A stretch of 64,000 nt of DNA from Calliopsis andreniformis (lineage: Eukaryota > Arthropoda > Insecta > Hymenoptera > Andrenidae): contig NW_027480422.1 in assembly GCF_051401765.1 (NCBI RefSeq), positions 26,120,001 to 26,184,000 on the forward strand. The letters run 5' to 3'. Below, piece by piece: positions 12,195 through 24,018 of this stretch. The stretch's first letter is position 1; each line of letters opens with the position of its first letter. Below the pieces are notes generated by a model. That model saw only the letters and a program-made list of their open reading frames with translations. It had not been told where the DNA came from and searched no databases. Both the position numbers and the translations under genes were made by a program.

Positions 12195-12858
12195 AGTGTG
12201 AAAGTAACGGACATTTCTACGTACCGGGCATCCTAGACTTAACACTGAGGCATTGCTGCACCAGATCGAATACATTGGGCCTTAGAAGTCAACGCCAGAA
12301 GCATAAAGTACATTAAAAATCCAACAGTTTGTCCATCGTATAACAGGAATAATTGCCACCAGTGTGAAAGTGATGGTCATTTCTGCATTCCGGGCAACCT
12401 AGGCTTCACTCTGGGGCGTTGCTCCTTCAGATAGAAGAGTTAGGGCCCAGGAAGTCAACGCCAGAAGCATAAAATACAATATAAATACAACAGTTTCTCA
12501 CTTGTAAAACAGGAATAATTGCAACCAGTGTGAAAGACATGGTCATTTCTACGTTCCGGGCAACCTAGGCTTCACTCTAGGGCGTTGCTCCACCACATCG
12601 GATAGCTACGGCCTTAGGAGTCAACGCCAGAGGCATAAAATGCAAAATAAATACAACAGTCTTTCCATCGTATAAAACGAGTAATTGCAACCAGTCTGAC
12701 AGTTATGGTCATTTCCACGTTCCGGGCAACCTAGGCTTCACCCTAGGGCGCTGCTCCACCAGATCGAATAGCTAGGGCCTAAGAAGTCAGCGCCAGGAGC
12801 ACCAAATACAAAATAAATACAACAGTTTTTCCATCGTATAAAACGAATAATTGCAACC
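12195..12858. repeat. 4-monomer block duplicated 9 monomers away, copy 1
   Basis: This block matches 13689-14352 at an offset of 1494 bp (9 x 166). It includes the rare GATCGAATACATTGGGCC and CTCCTTCAGATAGAAGAG variants, so the two blocks share a recent common origin. The match stops near the CAACCAGTATG / CAACCAGTGTG difference. Confidence 0.9.
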
Positions 12859-13688
12859 AGTATGAAAGCTATGGTCATTTCTACGTTCCGGGCAATCTAG
12901 GCTTCTCTCTAGGGCGTTGCTCAACCACATCGAATAGTTAGGGCCTATGAAGTCAACGCCAGAAGCACCAAATACAAAATTAATACAACAGTTTTACCAT
13001 CGTATAGAATGAATAATCGCAAACAGTGTGAAGGTAATGGTCATTTCTACGTTCCGGGCAACCTAGGCTTCACTCTAGGGCGTTGCTCCACCAGATCGAA
13101 TAGTTAGGGCCTTAGAAGTCAACGCCAGAAGCATAAAATACAATATAAATACAATAGCTTTTCCATCGTATAAAACGAGTAATTGCACCCAGTGTGAAAG
13201 TAATGGCCATTTCTACGTTCCGGGCATCCTAGACTTAACGCTGAGGCATTGCTCCACCAGATCGAATACATAGGGCCTTAGAAGTCAACGCCAGAAGCAT
13301 AAAGTACAATCAAAATCCAACAGTTTGTCCATCGTATAACAGGAATAATTGCAACAAGCGTGAAGGTAATGGTCATTTCTACGTTCCGGGCAACCTAGGT
13401 TTTGCTCTAGGGCGTTGCTCCACCACATCGAATATTTAGGGCCTTGGAAGTCAACGCCTGAATCATAAAATACAATAAAAATACAACATTTTTTTCATCG
13501 TATAAAACGAATAATTGCAACCAGTATGAAAGTTATGGTCATTTCTACGTTCCGGGCAATCCAGGCTGCACTCTAGGGCGCTGCTCCGCCAGATCGAATA
13601 GCTAGGGCCTTAGAAGTCAACGCCAGAAGCATAAAATACAATATAAATACAACAGCTTTTCCATCGTATAAAGCGAATAATTGCAAAC
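12859..13688. repeat. Five monomers between the 9-monomer-offset copies
   Basis: These are ordinary diverged members of the 166 bp family that separate the two copies of the preceding block. I see no other feature. Confidence 0.87.
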
Positions 13689-14352
13689 AGTGTGAAAGTA
13701 ACGGACATTTCTACGTACCGGGCATCCTAGACTTAACACTGAGGCTTTGCTGCACCAGATCGAATACATTGGGCCTTAGAAGTCAACGCCAGAAGCATAA
13801 AGTACATTAAAAATCCAACAGTTTGTCCATCGTATAACAGGAATAATTGCCACCAGTGTGAAAGTGATGGTCATTTCTGCATTCCGGGCAACCTAGGCTT
13901 CACTCTGGGGCGTTGCTCCTTCAGATAGAAGAGTTAGGGCCCAGGAAGTCAACGCCAGAAGCATAAAATACAATATAAATACAACAGTTTCTCACTTGTA
14001 AAACAGGAATAATTGCAACCAGTGTGAAAGACATGGTCATTTCTACGTTCCGGGCAACCTAGGCTTCACTCTAGGGCGTTGCTCCACCACATCGGATAGC
14101 TACGGCCTTAGGAGTCAACGCCAGAGGCATAAAATGCAAAATAAATACAACAGTCTTTCCATCGTATAAAACGAGTAATTGCAACCAGTCTGACAGTTAT
14201 GGTCATTTCCACGTTCCGGGCAACCTAGGCTTCACCCTAGGGCGCTGCTCCACCAGATCGAATAGCTAGGGCCTAAGAAGTCAGCGCCAGGAGCACCAAA
14301 TACAAAATAAATACAACATTTTTTCCATCGTATAAAACGAATAATTGCAACC
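13689..14352. repeat. 4-monomer block duplicated 9 monomers away, copy 2
   Basis: This is the second copy of 12195-12858. Its last about 85 bases overlap the start of the block that matches 8125-8825, so two duplications meet here and this point is a recombination junction. Confidence 0.9.
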
Positions 14353-14966
14353 AGTGTGAAAGTAATGGTCACATCTACGTTCCGGGCAATCTAGGCTTGA
14401 ATCTAGGGCGTTGCTCCACCAGATCGAAGAGGTAGGGCCATAGAAGTCAACGCCCAAAGCATAAAATACGATAAAAGTATAACAGTTTTTCCATCGTATA
14501 ACAGGAGTAATTGCAACAAGTGTGAAAGTCATGGTCATTTCTACGTTGCGGGCAACCTAGGCTTCACTCTAGGGCGTTGTTCCACCAGATCGTATAGTTA
14601 GGGCCTAAGAAGTCAACGCCTGAAGCATAAAATACGATAAAAGTACAAAATTTTTTCATCGCATAACAGAATTAATTGCAACAAGAGTGAACGTAATGGT
14701 CATTTCTACGTTCCGGGCAACATAGGCTTCACTCTTGGACGTAGCCCCACGAGATCGTATAGCTAGGAACTTAGAAGTCAACGCCAGAAGCATAAAATAC
14801 AATAAAAATACAACATCTTTTCCATCATATAGCATGAATAATTGCAACCACTGTGAAAGTAATGGACATTTCTACGTTTCAGGCAACCTAGGCTCCACTC
14901 TAGGGCGTTGCTCCACCAAATCGAATAGCTAGGGCCTTAGAAGTCAACGCCCGAAGCATAAAATAC
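14267..14966. repeat. ~700-bp block duplicated 37 monomers away, copy 2
   Basis: This is the counterpart of 8125-8825. After 14966 the copies diverge: AAAATACTATATAAATAC here against AAAATACAAAATAAATAC there. Confidence 0.85.
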
Positions 14967-16714
14967 TATATAAATACAACAGTTTTTCCATCGTATACAA
15001 TGAATAATTGCAAACATTGTGATAGTAACGGTCATTTCTGCGTTCCGGGCAACCTAGTCTTGAATCTAGGGCGTTGCTCCACCAGATCGAATAGTTAGGG
15101 CCTTAGAAGTCAACGCCCGAAACATAAAATACAATATAAATACAACAGTTCTTCCATCGTATAAGAGGAATAATTGCAAACAGTGTGAAAGCGATGGTCA
15201 TTTCTATGTTCCTGGCATCCTACGCTTCAGTCTAGGGCGTTGGTCCACCTGATCCAATAGTTAGGGCCTTAGAAGTCAACGCCCGACGCATAAAATGCAA
15301 TAAAAATACAACAGTTTTTCCATCGTACAACTGGAATAATTGCAACCAGCGTGAAGGTGATGGATAATTCTACGTTCCGGGCAACCTAGGATTCACTCTA
15401 GGGAGTTGCTCCACCAGATCGAATAGTTAGGGCCTTAGAAGTCAACGCCCGAAGCATAAAATACAAAATTAATAGAACAGCTTTTCCATTGTATAAAACG
15501 AATAATTGCAACCGGTGTGAAAGTTATGGTCATTTCTACGTTCAGTGCAACCTAGGCTACACTCCAGGGCGTTGCTCCACCAAATCGAATAGCTAGGGCC
15601 TTAGAAGTAAACGCCCGAAGCATAAAATACGATATATGTGCAACAGTTTTACCATCGTATAAAATGAATAATCGCAAACAGTGTGAAGGTAATGGTCATA
15701 TCTACATTCCGGGCAACCTAGGCTTCACTCTAGGGCGTTGGTCCACCACATCCAACAGTTAGGGCCTAAGAAGTCAACGCCCGAAGCATAAAAGACAGAA
15801 TAACTAGAACAGTTTTTCCATTGTATAAAACGAATAATTGAAACCAGTGTGAAAGTTATGGTCATTTCTACGTTCCGCGCAAACCTAGGCTTCACCGTGT
15901 GCGTTGCTCCACCATATCCAATAGTTAGGACCTAAGAAGTCAGTGCCAGAAGCATAAAATACAAAATAGATACAACAGTTTTTCTGTCGTATAAAGCGAA
16001 TAATTGCAAACAGTGTGAAAGTAATGGGCATTTCTACGTTCCGGGCAACCTAGGCTTCACTCTGGGGCGTTGCTCCACCAGATCGAATAGATAGGGACTT
16101 AGAAGTCAACGCCAGAAGCGTAAAGTACAATAAAAATACAACAGCATTTCCATCGTATAAAACGGATAATTGCAACCAGTGTGAAAGTTATGGTCATTTC
16201 TACGTTCCGGGCAACCTCGGCTTGACTCCAGGTCGTTGCTCCACCAGATCGAATAGTTAGGGCCTTAGAAGTCAACGCCCGAAGCATAAAATACAATAAA
16301 GGTACAATAGTTTTTCCATCGTATAAAATGAATAATTGCAAACAGTGTGAAGGTACTCGTCATTTCTACATTCCGGGTAACCCAGGCTTCACTCTAGGGC
16401 GTTGCTCCGCCAGATCGAATAGTTAGGTCCTTAGAAGTCAACGCCCGAAGCATAAAATACAAAATAAATAGAACAGTTTTTCCATCGTATAAAATGAATA
16501 ATTGCAAACAGTGTGAAAGTAATGGTCATTCCTACGTTCTGGGCAACCTATGCTTCACTCTGGGGCGTTTGTCCAGCATATCGAATGGTTAGGGCCTAAG
16601 AAGTCAACGCCCGAATCATAAAATACGATATATGTACAACAGTATTTCCATCGTATAAAACGGATAATTGCAACCAGTGTGAAAGTAATGGCCATTTCTA
16701 CGTTCCGGGCAACC
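14967..16714. repeat. Diverged satellite monomers
   Basis: About ten monomers lie here with no local super-period. The monomers near 16080-16440 are of the same type as those at 17600-17920 (GACTTAACGCC... then ACTCCAGGTCGTTGC, then GAAGGTACTCGTCATTTC), which points to a shared module feeding the next block. No gene is present. Confidence 0.87.
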
Positions 16715-16730
16715 TAGGCTTCACTCTAGG
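16713..16730. other. Example of the per-monomer dyad CCTAG-N8-CTAGG
   Basis: CCTAG and CTAGG are perfect inverted 5 bp arms around the 8 bp spacer GCTTCACT. The left arm is also part of the palindrome CCTAGG. This is one example; the same dyad is present in most consensus-like monomers across the array. It is destroyed in the subfamily reading CCTAGACTTAACTCTGAGG. A role in cruciform formation or protein binding is only a possibility. Confidence 0.8.
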
Positions 16731-19700
16731 GCGTTGCTCCACCACATCGAATAGCTACGGCCTTAGAGGTCAACGCCTGAAGCATAAAATACAATAAAAA
16801 TACAACAGCTTTTCCATCGAATAAAAGGGATAATTGCAACCAGTGTGAAAGTTATGGTCATTTCTACGTTCCGGGCAACCTAGGCTTCACTCTAGGGCGT
16901 TGCTCCACCAGATCGAATAGTTAGGGCCTAAGAAGTCAACGCCAGAAGCAGAAAATACGATATATCTACAACAGTTTTTCCATCGTATAAAACGAATAAT
17001 TGCAACCAGTGTGAAGGTAATGGTCTTTTCTACGTTCCATGCAACCTCGGCTTCACTCTAGGGCGGTGCTCCATCAGGTCGAATAGTTAGGGCCTAAGAA
17101 GTGAACGCAAGAAGCATAAAATACAATATAAATACAACAGATTTTCCATCGTATAACTGGAGTAATTGCAACCAGTGTGAAGGTAATGGTCATTTCTATG
17201 TTCCGGGCAACCTAGGCTTCACTCTAGGGCGCTGTTCCACAAGATCGAATAGTTAGGGCCTAAGAAGTTAACGCCAGAAGCATAAAATGCTATATACGTA
17301 CAACAGTTTTTCCATCGTATAAAACGAATAATTGCAACCAGTGTGAAAGTAATGGCCACTTCTACGTTCCAGGCAACCCAGGCTGCACTCTAGGGCGCTG
17401 CTCCGCCAGATCGAATAGCTAGGGCCTTAGAAGTCAACGTCAGTAGCATAAAATACAATATAAATACAACAGCTTTTCCATCGTATAAAATGAATAATTG
17501 CAAACAGTGTGAAAGTAATGGTCATTTCTACGTTCCGGGCAACCTAGGCTTCACTCTGGGGCGTTGCTCAACCATATCGAATAGTTAGGGCCCAAGAACT
17601 TAACGCCAGAAGCGTAAAGTACAATAAAAATACAACAGCTTTTCCATCGTATAAAATGGATAATTGCAACCAGTGTGAAAGTTATGGTCATTTCTACGTT
17701 CCGGGCAACCTCGGCTTGACTCCAGGTCGTTGCTCCACCAGATCGAATAGTTAGGGCCTTAGAAGTCAACGCCCGAAGCATAAAATACAATAAAGGTACA
17801 ATAGTTCTTCCATCGTATAAAATGAACAATTGCAAACAGTGTGAAGGTACTCGTCATTTCTACATTCCGGGTAACCCAGGCTTCACTCTAGGGCGTTGCT
17901 CCGCCAGATCGAATAGTTAGGTCCTTAGAAGTCAACGCCCGAAGCATAAAATACAAAATAAATGCAACAGTTTTTCCATCGTATAAAACGAATAATGGCA
18001 CCCAGTGTGCAAGTAATGGTCATTTCTACGTTCCGGGCAAACAAGGCTTCACTCTAGGGCGTTGTTCCACCAGATCGAATAGTTAGGGCCTAAGAAGTCA
18101 ACGCCTGAAGCATAAAACACAATATAACTACAACAGTTTTTCCATTGTATAAAACGAATAATTGCAACCAGTATGAAACTTATGGTCATTTCTACGTTCT
18201 GGGCAACCTAGGCTCCACCCTAGGGCGTTGCTCCACCAGATCGAATAGGTAGGGCCGAAGAAGTCCACGCCAGAAGCATAAAATACAATAAAAATACAAC
18301 AGCTTTTCCATCGTATTACAGGAATAATTGTAACCAGAGTGAAGGTGATGGTCTTGTCTATGTTGCGGGCAACCTAGGCTTCACTCTAGGGCGTTGCTCC
18401 ACCAGATCGAATAGTTAGGGCCTAAGAACTCAACGTCAGAAGCATAAAATACGATATATGTACAACAGTTTTTCCACCATATGAAACGAATAATTGCAAC
18501 CAGTATGAAGGTAATGGTCATTTCTACGTTCCGGGCAACCTCGGCTTCACTCTAGGGCGGTGCTCCATCAGGTCGAATAGTTAGGGCCTAAGAAGTGAAC
18601 GCAAGAAGCATAAAATACAAAATAAGTACAACAGATTTTCCATCGTATAACAGGAGTAATTGCAAACAGTGTGAAAGTTATGGCCATTTCTACGTTTCGT
18701 GCAACATAGGCTTCACTCTAGGGCGTTGCTCCACCACATCGAATAGCTACGGCCTTAGAAGTCAACGCCAGAAGCATAAAATACAATAAAAATCCAACAG
18801 TTTTTCCATCGTATAACAGGAATAATTCCAAACACTGTGAAGGTAATGGTCATTTCTACGCTCCCGTCAACCTAGGCTTCACTCTAGGGCGTTGCTCCAC
18901 CACATCGAATAGTTAGGGCCTTAGAAGTCAACGCCAGAAGCATAAAATACAACATAAATGCAACAATTTTTCCATCGTATACCGGGAATAATTGCAACCA
19001 GTGTGAAAGTGATGGTCATTTCCACGTTCCGGGCCACTTAGGCTTCACTCTAGGGCGTTGGTCCACCAGATCCAATAGTTAGGGCCTAAGAAGTCAACGC
19101 CAGAAGCACCAAATACAAAATAAATACAACAGTTTTTCCATCGTATAAAACGAATAATTGCAACCAGTGTGAAAGTAATGGTCACATCTACGTTCCGGGC
19201 CATCTAGGCTTGAATCTGGGGCGTTACTCCACCAGATCGAAGAGGTAGGGCCATAGGAGTCAATGCCCGAAGCATAAAATACGTTAAAGATATAACAGTA
19301 TTTCCATCGTATAACAGGAGTAATTGCAACCAGTATGAAAGTTATGGTCATTTCAACGTACGGGGCAACCTAGGCTTCACTCGAGGGCGTTGCTCCACCA
19401 TATCGAAGAGGTAGGGCCTTAGATGTCAACGCCAGAAGCATAAAATACAAAATAAATACAACAGTTTTACCATCGTATAAAATGAATAATCGCAAACAGT
19501 GTGAACGTAATGGTCATTTCTACGTTCCGGGCAACCCAGGCTTCACTCTAGGGCGTTGCTCCACCAGATCGAATAGTTAGGGCCGTAGAAGTCAACGCCC
19601 GAAGCATAAAATACAAAATAAATAGAACAGTTTTTCCATTGTGTAAAACGAATAATTGAAACCAGTGTGAAAGTTATGGTCATTTCCACGTTCCGGGCAA

Positions 19701-20366
19701 CCTATGCTTCACCCTAGGGCCTTGCTCCAACTGATCGAATAGTTTGGGCCTAAGAAGTCAACGCCAGAAGCATAAAATACGATATATGTACAACAGTTTT
19801 GCCATCGTATAAAATGAATAATCGCAAACAGTGTGAAGGTAATGGTCATTTCTATGTTCCGGGCAACATAGGCTTCACTCTAGGGCGTTGCTCCACCAGA
19901 TCGAATAGTTAGGGCCTAAGAAGTCAATGCCAGAAGCATAAAATACGATATATGTACAACAGTTTTTCCATCGCATAAAATGAGTAATTGCAACCAGTGT
20001 GAAAGTAACGGACATTTCTACGTTCCGGTCATCCTAGACTTAACACTGAGGCATTGCTCCACCAGATCGAATACATAGGGCCTTAGAAGTCAACGCCAGA
20101 AGCATAAAGTACATTAAAAATCCAACAGTTTGTCCATCGTATAACAGGAATAATTGCCACCAGTGTGAAAGTGGTGGTCATTTCTGCATTCCGGGCAACC
20201 TAGGCTTCACTCTAGGGCGTTGCTCCTCCAGATAGAATAGTTAGGGCCCAGGAAGTCAACGCCAGAAGCATAAAATACAATATAAATACAACAGTTTTTC
20301 ACTTGTATAACAGGAATAATTGCAACCAGTGTGAAAGCTATGGTCATTTCTACGTTCCGGGCAACT
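16715..20366. repeat. 22-monomer segmental duplication, copy 1
   Basis: This 3652 bp unit (22 x 166 exactly) is followed directly by a second copy. Sequence identity starts at the base after the AACCTAGG / AACTTAGG difference (16714 against 20366). By eye only two substitutions separate the copies: near 18627 (G, against A) and near 19814 (T, against C). Confidence 0.94.
16921..16931. other. Example of the TTAGG-G-CCTAA near-palindrome
   Basis: TTAGG and CCTAA are reverse complements around a single G. It is formed in monomers that read TTAGGGCCTAAG rather than TTAGGGCCTTAG, and it contains one TTAGGG word. It recurs in many monomers; this copy is given as the example. Confidence 0.75.
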
Positions 20367-23300
20367 TAGGCTTCACTCTAGGGCGTTGCTCCACCACATC
20401 GAATAGCTACGGCCTTAGAGGTCAACGCCTGAAGCATAAAATACAATAAAAATACAACAGCTTTTCCATCGAATAAAAGGGATAATTGCAACCAGTGTGA
20501 AAGTTATGGTCATTTCTACGTTCCGGGCAACCTAGGCTTCACTCTAGGGCGTTGCTCCACCAGATCGAATAGTTAGGGCCTAAGAAGTCAACGCCAGAAG
20601 CAGAAAATACGATATATCTACAACAGTTTTTCCATCGTATAAAACGAATAATTGCAACCAGTGTGAAGGTAATGGTCTTTTCTACGTTCCATGCAACCTC
20701 GGCTTCACTCTAGGGCGGTGCTCCATCAGGTCGAATAGTTAGGGCCTAAGAAGTGAACGCAAGAAGCATAAAATACAATATAAATACAACAGATTTTCCA
20801 TCGTATAACTGGAGTAATTGCAACCAGTGTGAAGGTAATGGTCATTTCTATGTTCCGGGCAACCTAGGCTTCACTCTAGGGCGCTGTTCCACAAGATCGA
20901 ATAGTTAGGGCCTAAGAAGTTAACGCCAGAAGCATAAAATGCTATATACGTACAACAGTTTTTCCATCGTATAAAACGAATAATTGCAACCAGTGTGAAA
21001 GTAATGGCCACTTCTACGTTCCAGGCAACCCAGGCTGCACTCTAGGGCGCTGCTCCGCCAGATCGAATAGCTAGGGCCTTAGAAGTCAACGTCAGTAGCA
21101 TAAAATACAATATAAATACAACAGCTTTTCCATCGTATAAAATGAATAATTGCAAACAGTGTGAAAGTAATGGTCATTTCTACGTTCCGGGCAACCTAGG
21201 CTTCACTCTGGGGCGTTGCTCAACCATATCGAATAGTTAGGGCCCAAGAACTTAACGCCAGAAGCGTAAAGTACAATAAAAATACAACAGCTTTTCCATC
21301 GTATAAAATGGATAATTGCAACCAGTGTGAAAGTTATGGTCATTTCTACGTTCCGGGCAACCTCGGCTTGACTCCAGGTCGTTGCTCCACCAGATCGAAT
21401 AGTTAGGGCCTTAGAAGTCAACGCCCGAAGCATAAAATACAATAAAGGTACAATAGTTCTTCCATCGTATAAAATGAACAATTGCAAACAGTGTGAAGGT
21501 ACTCGTCATTTCTACATTCCGGGTAACCCAGGCTTCACTCTAGGGCGTTGCTCCGCCAGATCGAATAGTTAGGTCCTTAGAAGTCAACGCCCGAAGCATA
21601 AAATACAAAATAAATGCAACAGTTTTTCCATCGTATAAAACGAATAATGGCACCCAGTGTGCAAGTAATGGTCATTTCTACGTTCCGGGCAAACAAGGCT
21701 TCACTCTAGGGCGTTGTTCCACCAGATCGAATAGTTAGGGCCTAAGAAGTCAACGCCTGAAGCATAAAACACAATATAACTACAACAGTTTTTCCATTGT
21801 ATAAAACGAATAATTGCAACCAGTATGAAACTTATGGTCATTTCTACGTTCTGGGCAACCTAGGCTCCACCCTAGGGCGTTGCTCCACCAGATCGAATAG
21901 GTAGGGCCGAAGAAGTCCACGCCAGAAGCATAAAATACAATAAAAATACAACAGCTTTTCCATCGTATTACAGGAATAATTGTAACCAGAGTGAAGGTGA
22001 TGGTCTTGTCTATGTTGCGGGCAACCTAGGCTTCACTCTAGGGCGTTGCTCCACCAGATCGAATAGTTAGGGCCTAAGAACTCAACGTCAGAAGCATAAA
22101 ATACGATATATGTACAACAGTTTTTCCACCATATGAAACGAATAATTGCAACCAGTATGAAGGTAATGGTCATTTCTACGTTCCGGGCAACCTCGGCTTC
22201 ACTCTAGGGCGGTGCTCCATCAGGTCGAATAGTTAGGGCCTAAGAAGTGAACGCAAGAAGCATAAAATACAAAATAAATACAACAGATTTTCCATCGTAT
22301 AACAGGAGTAATTGCAAACAGTGTGAAAGTTATGGCCATTTCTACGTTTCGTGCAACATAGGCTTCACTCTAGGGCGTTGCTCCACCACATCGAATAGCT
22401 ACGGCCTTAGAAGTCAACGCCAGAAGCATAAAATACAATAAAAATCCAACAGTTTTTCCATCGTATAACAGGAATAATTCCAAACACTGTGAAGGTAATG
22501 GTCATTTCTACGCTCCCGTCAACCTAGGCTTCACTCTAGGGCGTTGCTCCACCACATCGAATAGTTAGGGCCTTAGAAGTCAACGCCAGAAGCATAAAAT
22601 ACAACATAAATGCAACAATTTTTCCATCGTATACCGGGAATAATTGCAACCAGTGTGAAAGTGATGGTCATTTCCACGTTCCGGGCCACTTAGGCTTCAC
22701 TCTAGGGCGTTGGTCCACCAGATCCAATAGTTAGGGCCTAAGAAGTCAACGCCAGAAGCACCAAATACAAAATAAATACAACAGTTTTTCCATCGTATAA
22801 AACGAATAATTGCAACCAGTGTGAAAGTAATGGTCACATCTACGTTCCGGGCCATCTAGGCTTGAATCTGGGGCGTTACTCCACCAGATCGAAGAGGTAG
22901 GGCCATAGGAGTCAATGCCCGAAGCATAAAATACGTTAAAGATATAACAGTATTTCCATCGTATAACAGGAGTAATTGCAACCAGTATGAAAGTTATGGT
23001 CATTTCAACGTACGGGGCAACCTAGGCTTCACTCGAGGGCGTTGCTCCACCATATCGAAGAGGTAGGGCCTTAGATGTCAACGCCAGAAGCATAAAATAC
23101 AAAATAAATACAACAGTTTTACCATCGTATAAAATGAATAATCGCAAACAGTGTGAACGTAATGGTCATTTCTACGTTCCGGGCAACCCAGGCTTCACTC
23201 TAGGGCGTTGCTCCACCAGATCGAATAGTTAGGGCCGTAGAAGTCAACGCCCGAAGCATAAAATACAAAATAAATAGAACAGTTTTTCCATTGTGTAAAA

Positions 23301-24018
23301 CGAATAATTGAAACCAGTGTGAAAGTTATGGTCATTTCCACGTTCCGGGCAACCTATGCTTCACCCTAGGGCCTTGCTCCAACTGATCGAATAGTTTGGG
23401 CCTAAGAAGTCAACGCCAGAAGCATAAAATACGATATATGTACAACAGTTTTGCCATCGTATAAAACGAATAATCGCAAACAGTGTGAAGGTAATGGTCA
23501 TTTCTATGTTCCGGGCAACATAGGCTTCACTCTAGGGCGTTGCTCCACCAGATCGAATAGTTAGGGCCTAAGAAGTCAATGCCAGAAGCATAAAATACGA
23601 TATATGTACAACAGTTTTTCCATCGCATAAAATGAGTAATTGCAACCAGTGTGAAAGTAACGGACATTTCTACGTTCCGGTCATCCTAGACTTAACACTG
23701 AGGCATTGCTCCACCAGATCGAATACATAGGGCCTTAGAAGTCAACGCCAGAAGCATAAAGTACATTAAAAATCCAACAGTTTGTCCATCGTATAACAGG
23801 AATAATTGCCACCAGTGTGAAAGTGGTGGTCATTTCTGCATTCCGGGCAACCTAGGCTTCACTCTAGGGCGTTGCTCCTCCAGATAGAATAGTTAGGGCC
23901 CAGGAAGTCAACGCCAGAAGCATAAAATACAATATAAATACAACAGTTTTTCACTTGTATAACAGGAATAATTGCAACCAGTGTGAAAGCTATGGTCATT
24001 TCTACGTTCCGGGCAACT
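20367..24018. repeat. 22-monomer segmental duplication, copy 2
   Basis: This is the second copy of 16715-20366. It ends where a third copy would begin: the following about 40 bases still match and then diverge at 24061 (GCTGCGGCC against GCTACGGCC). The crossover that made the duplication therefore lies within about 20367-20408, an interval containing the CCTAG-N8-CTAGG dyad region. Confidence 0.94.
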
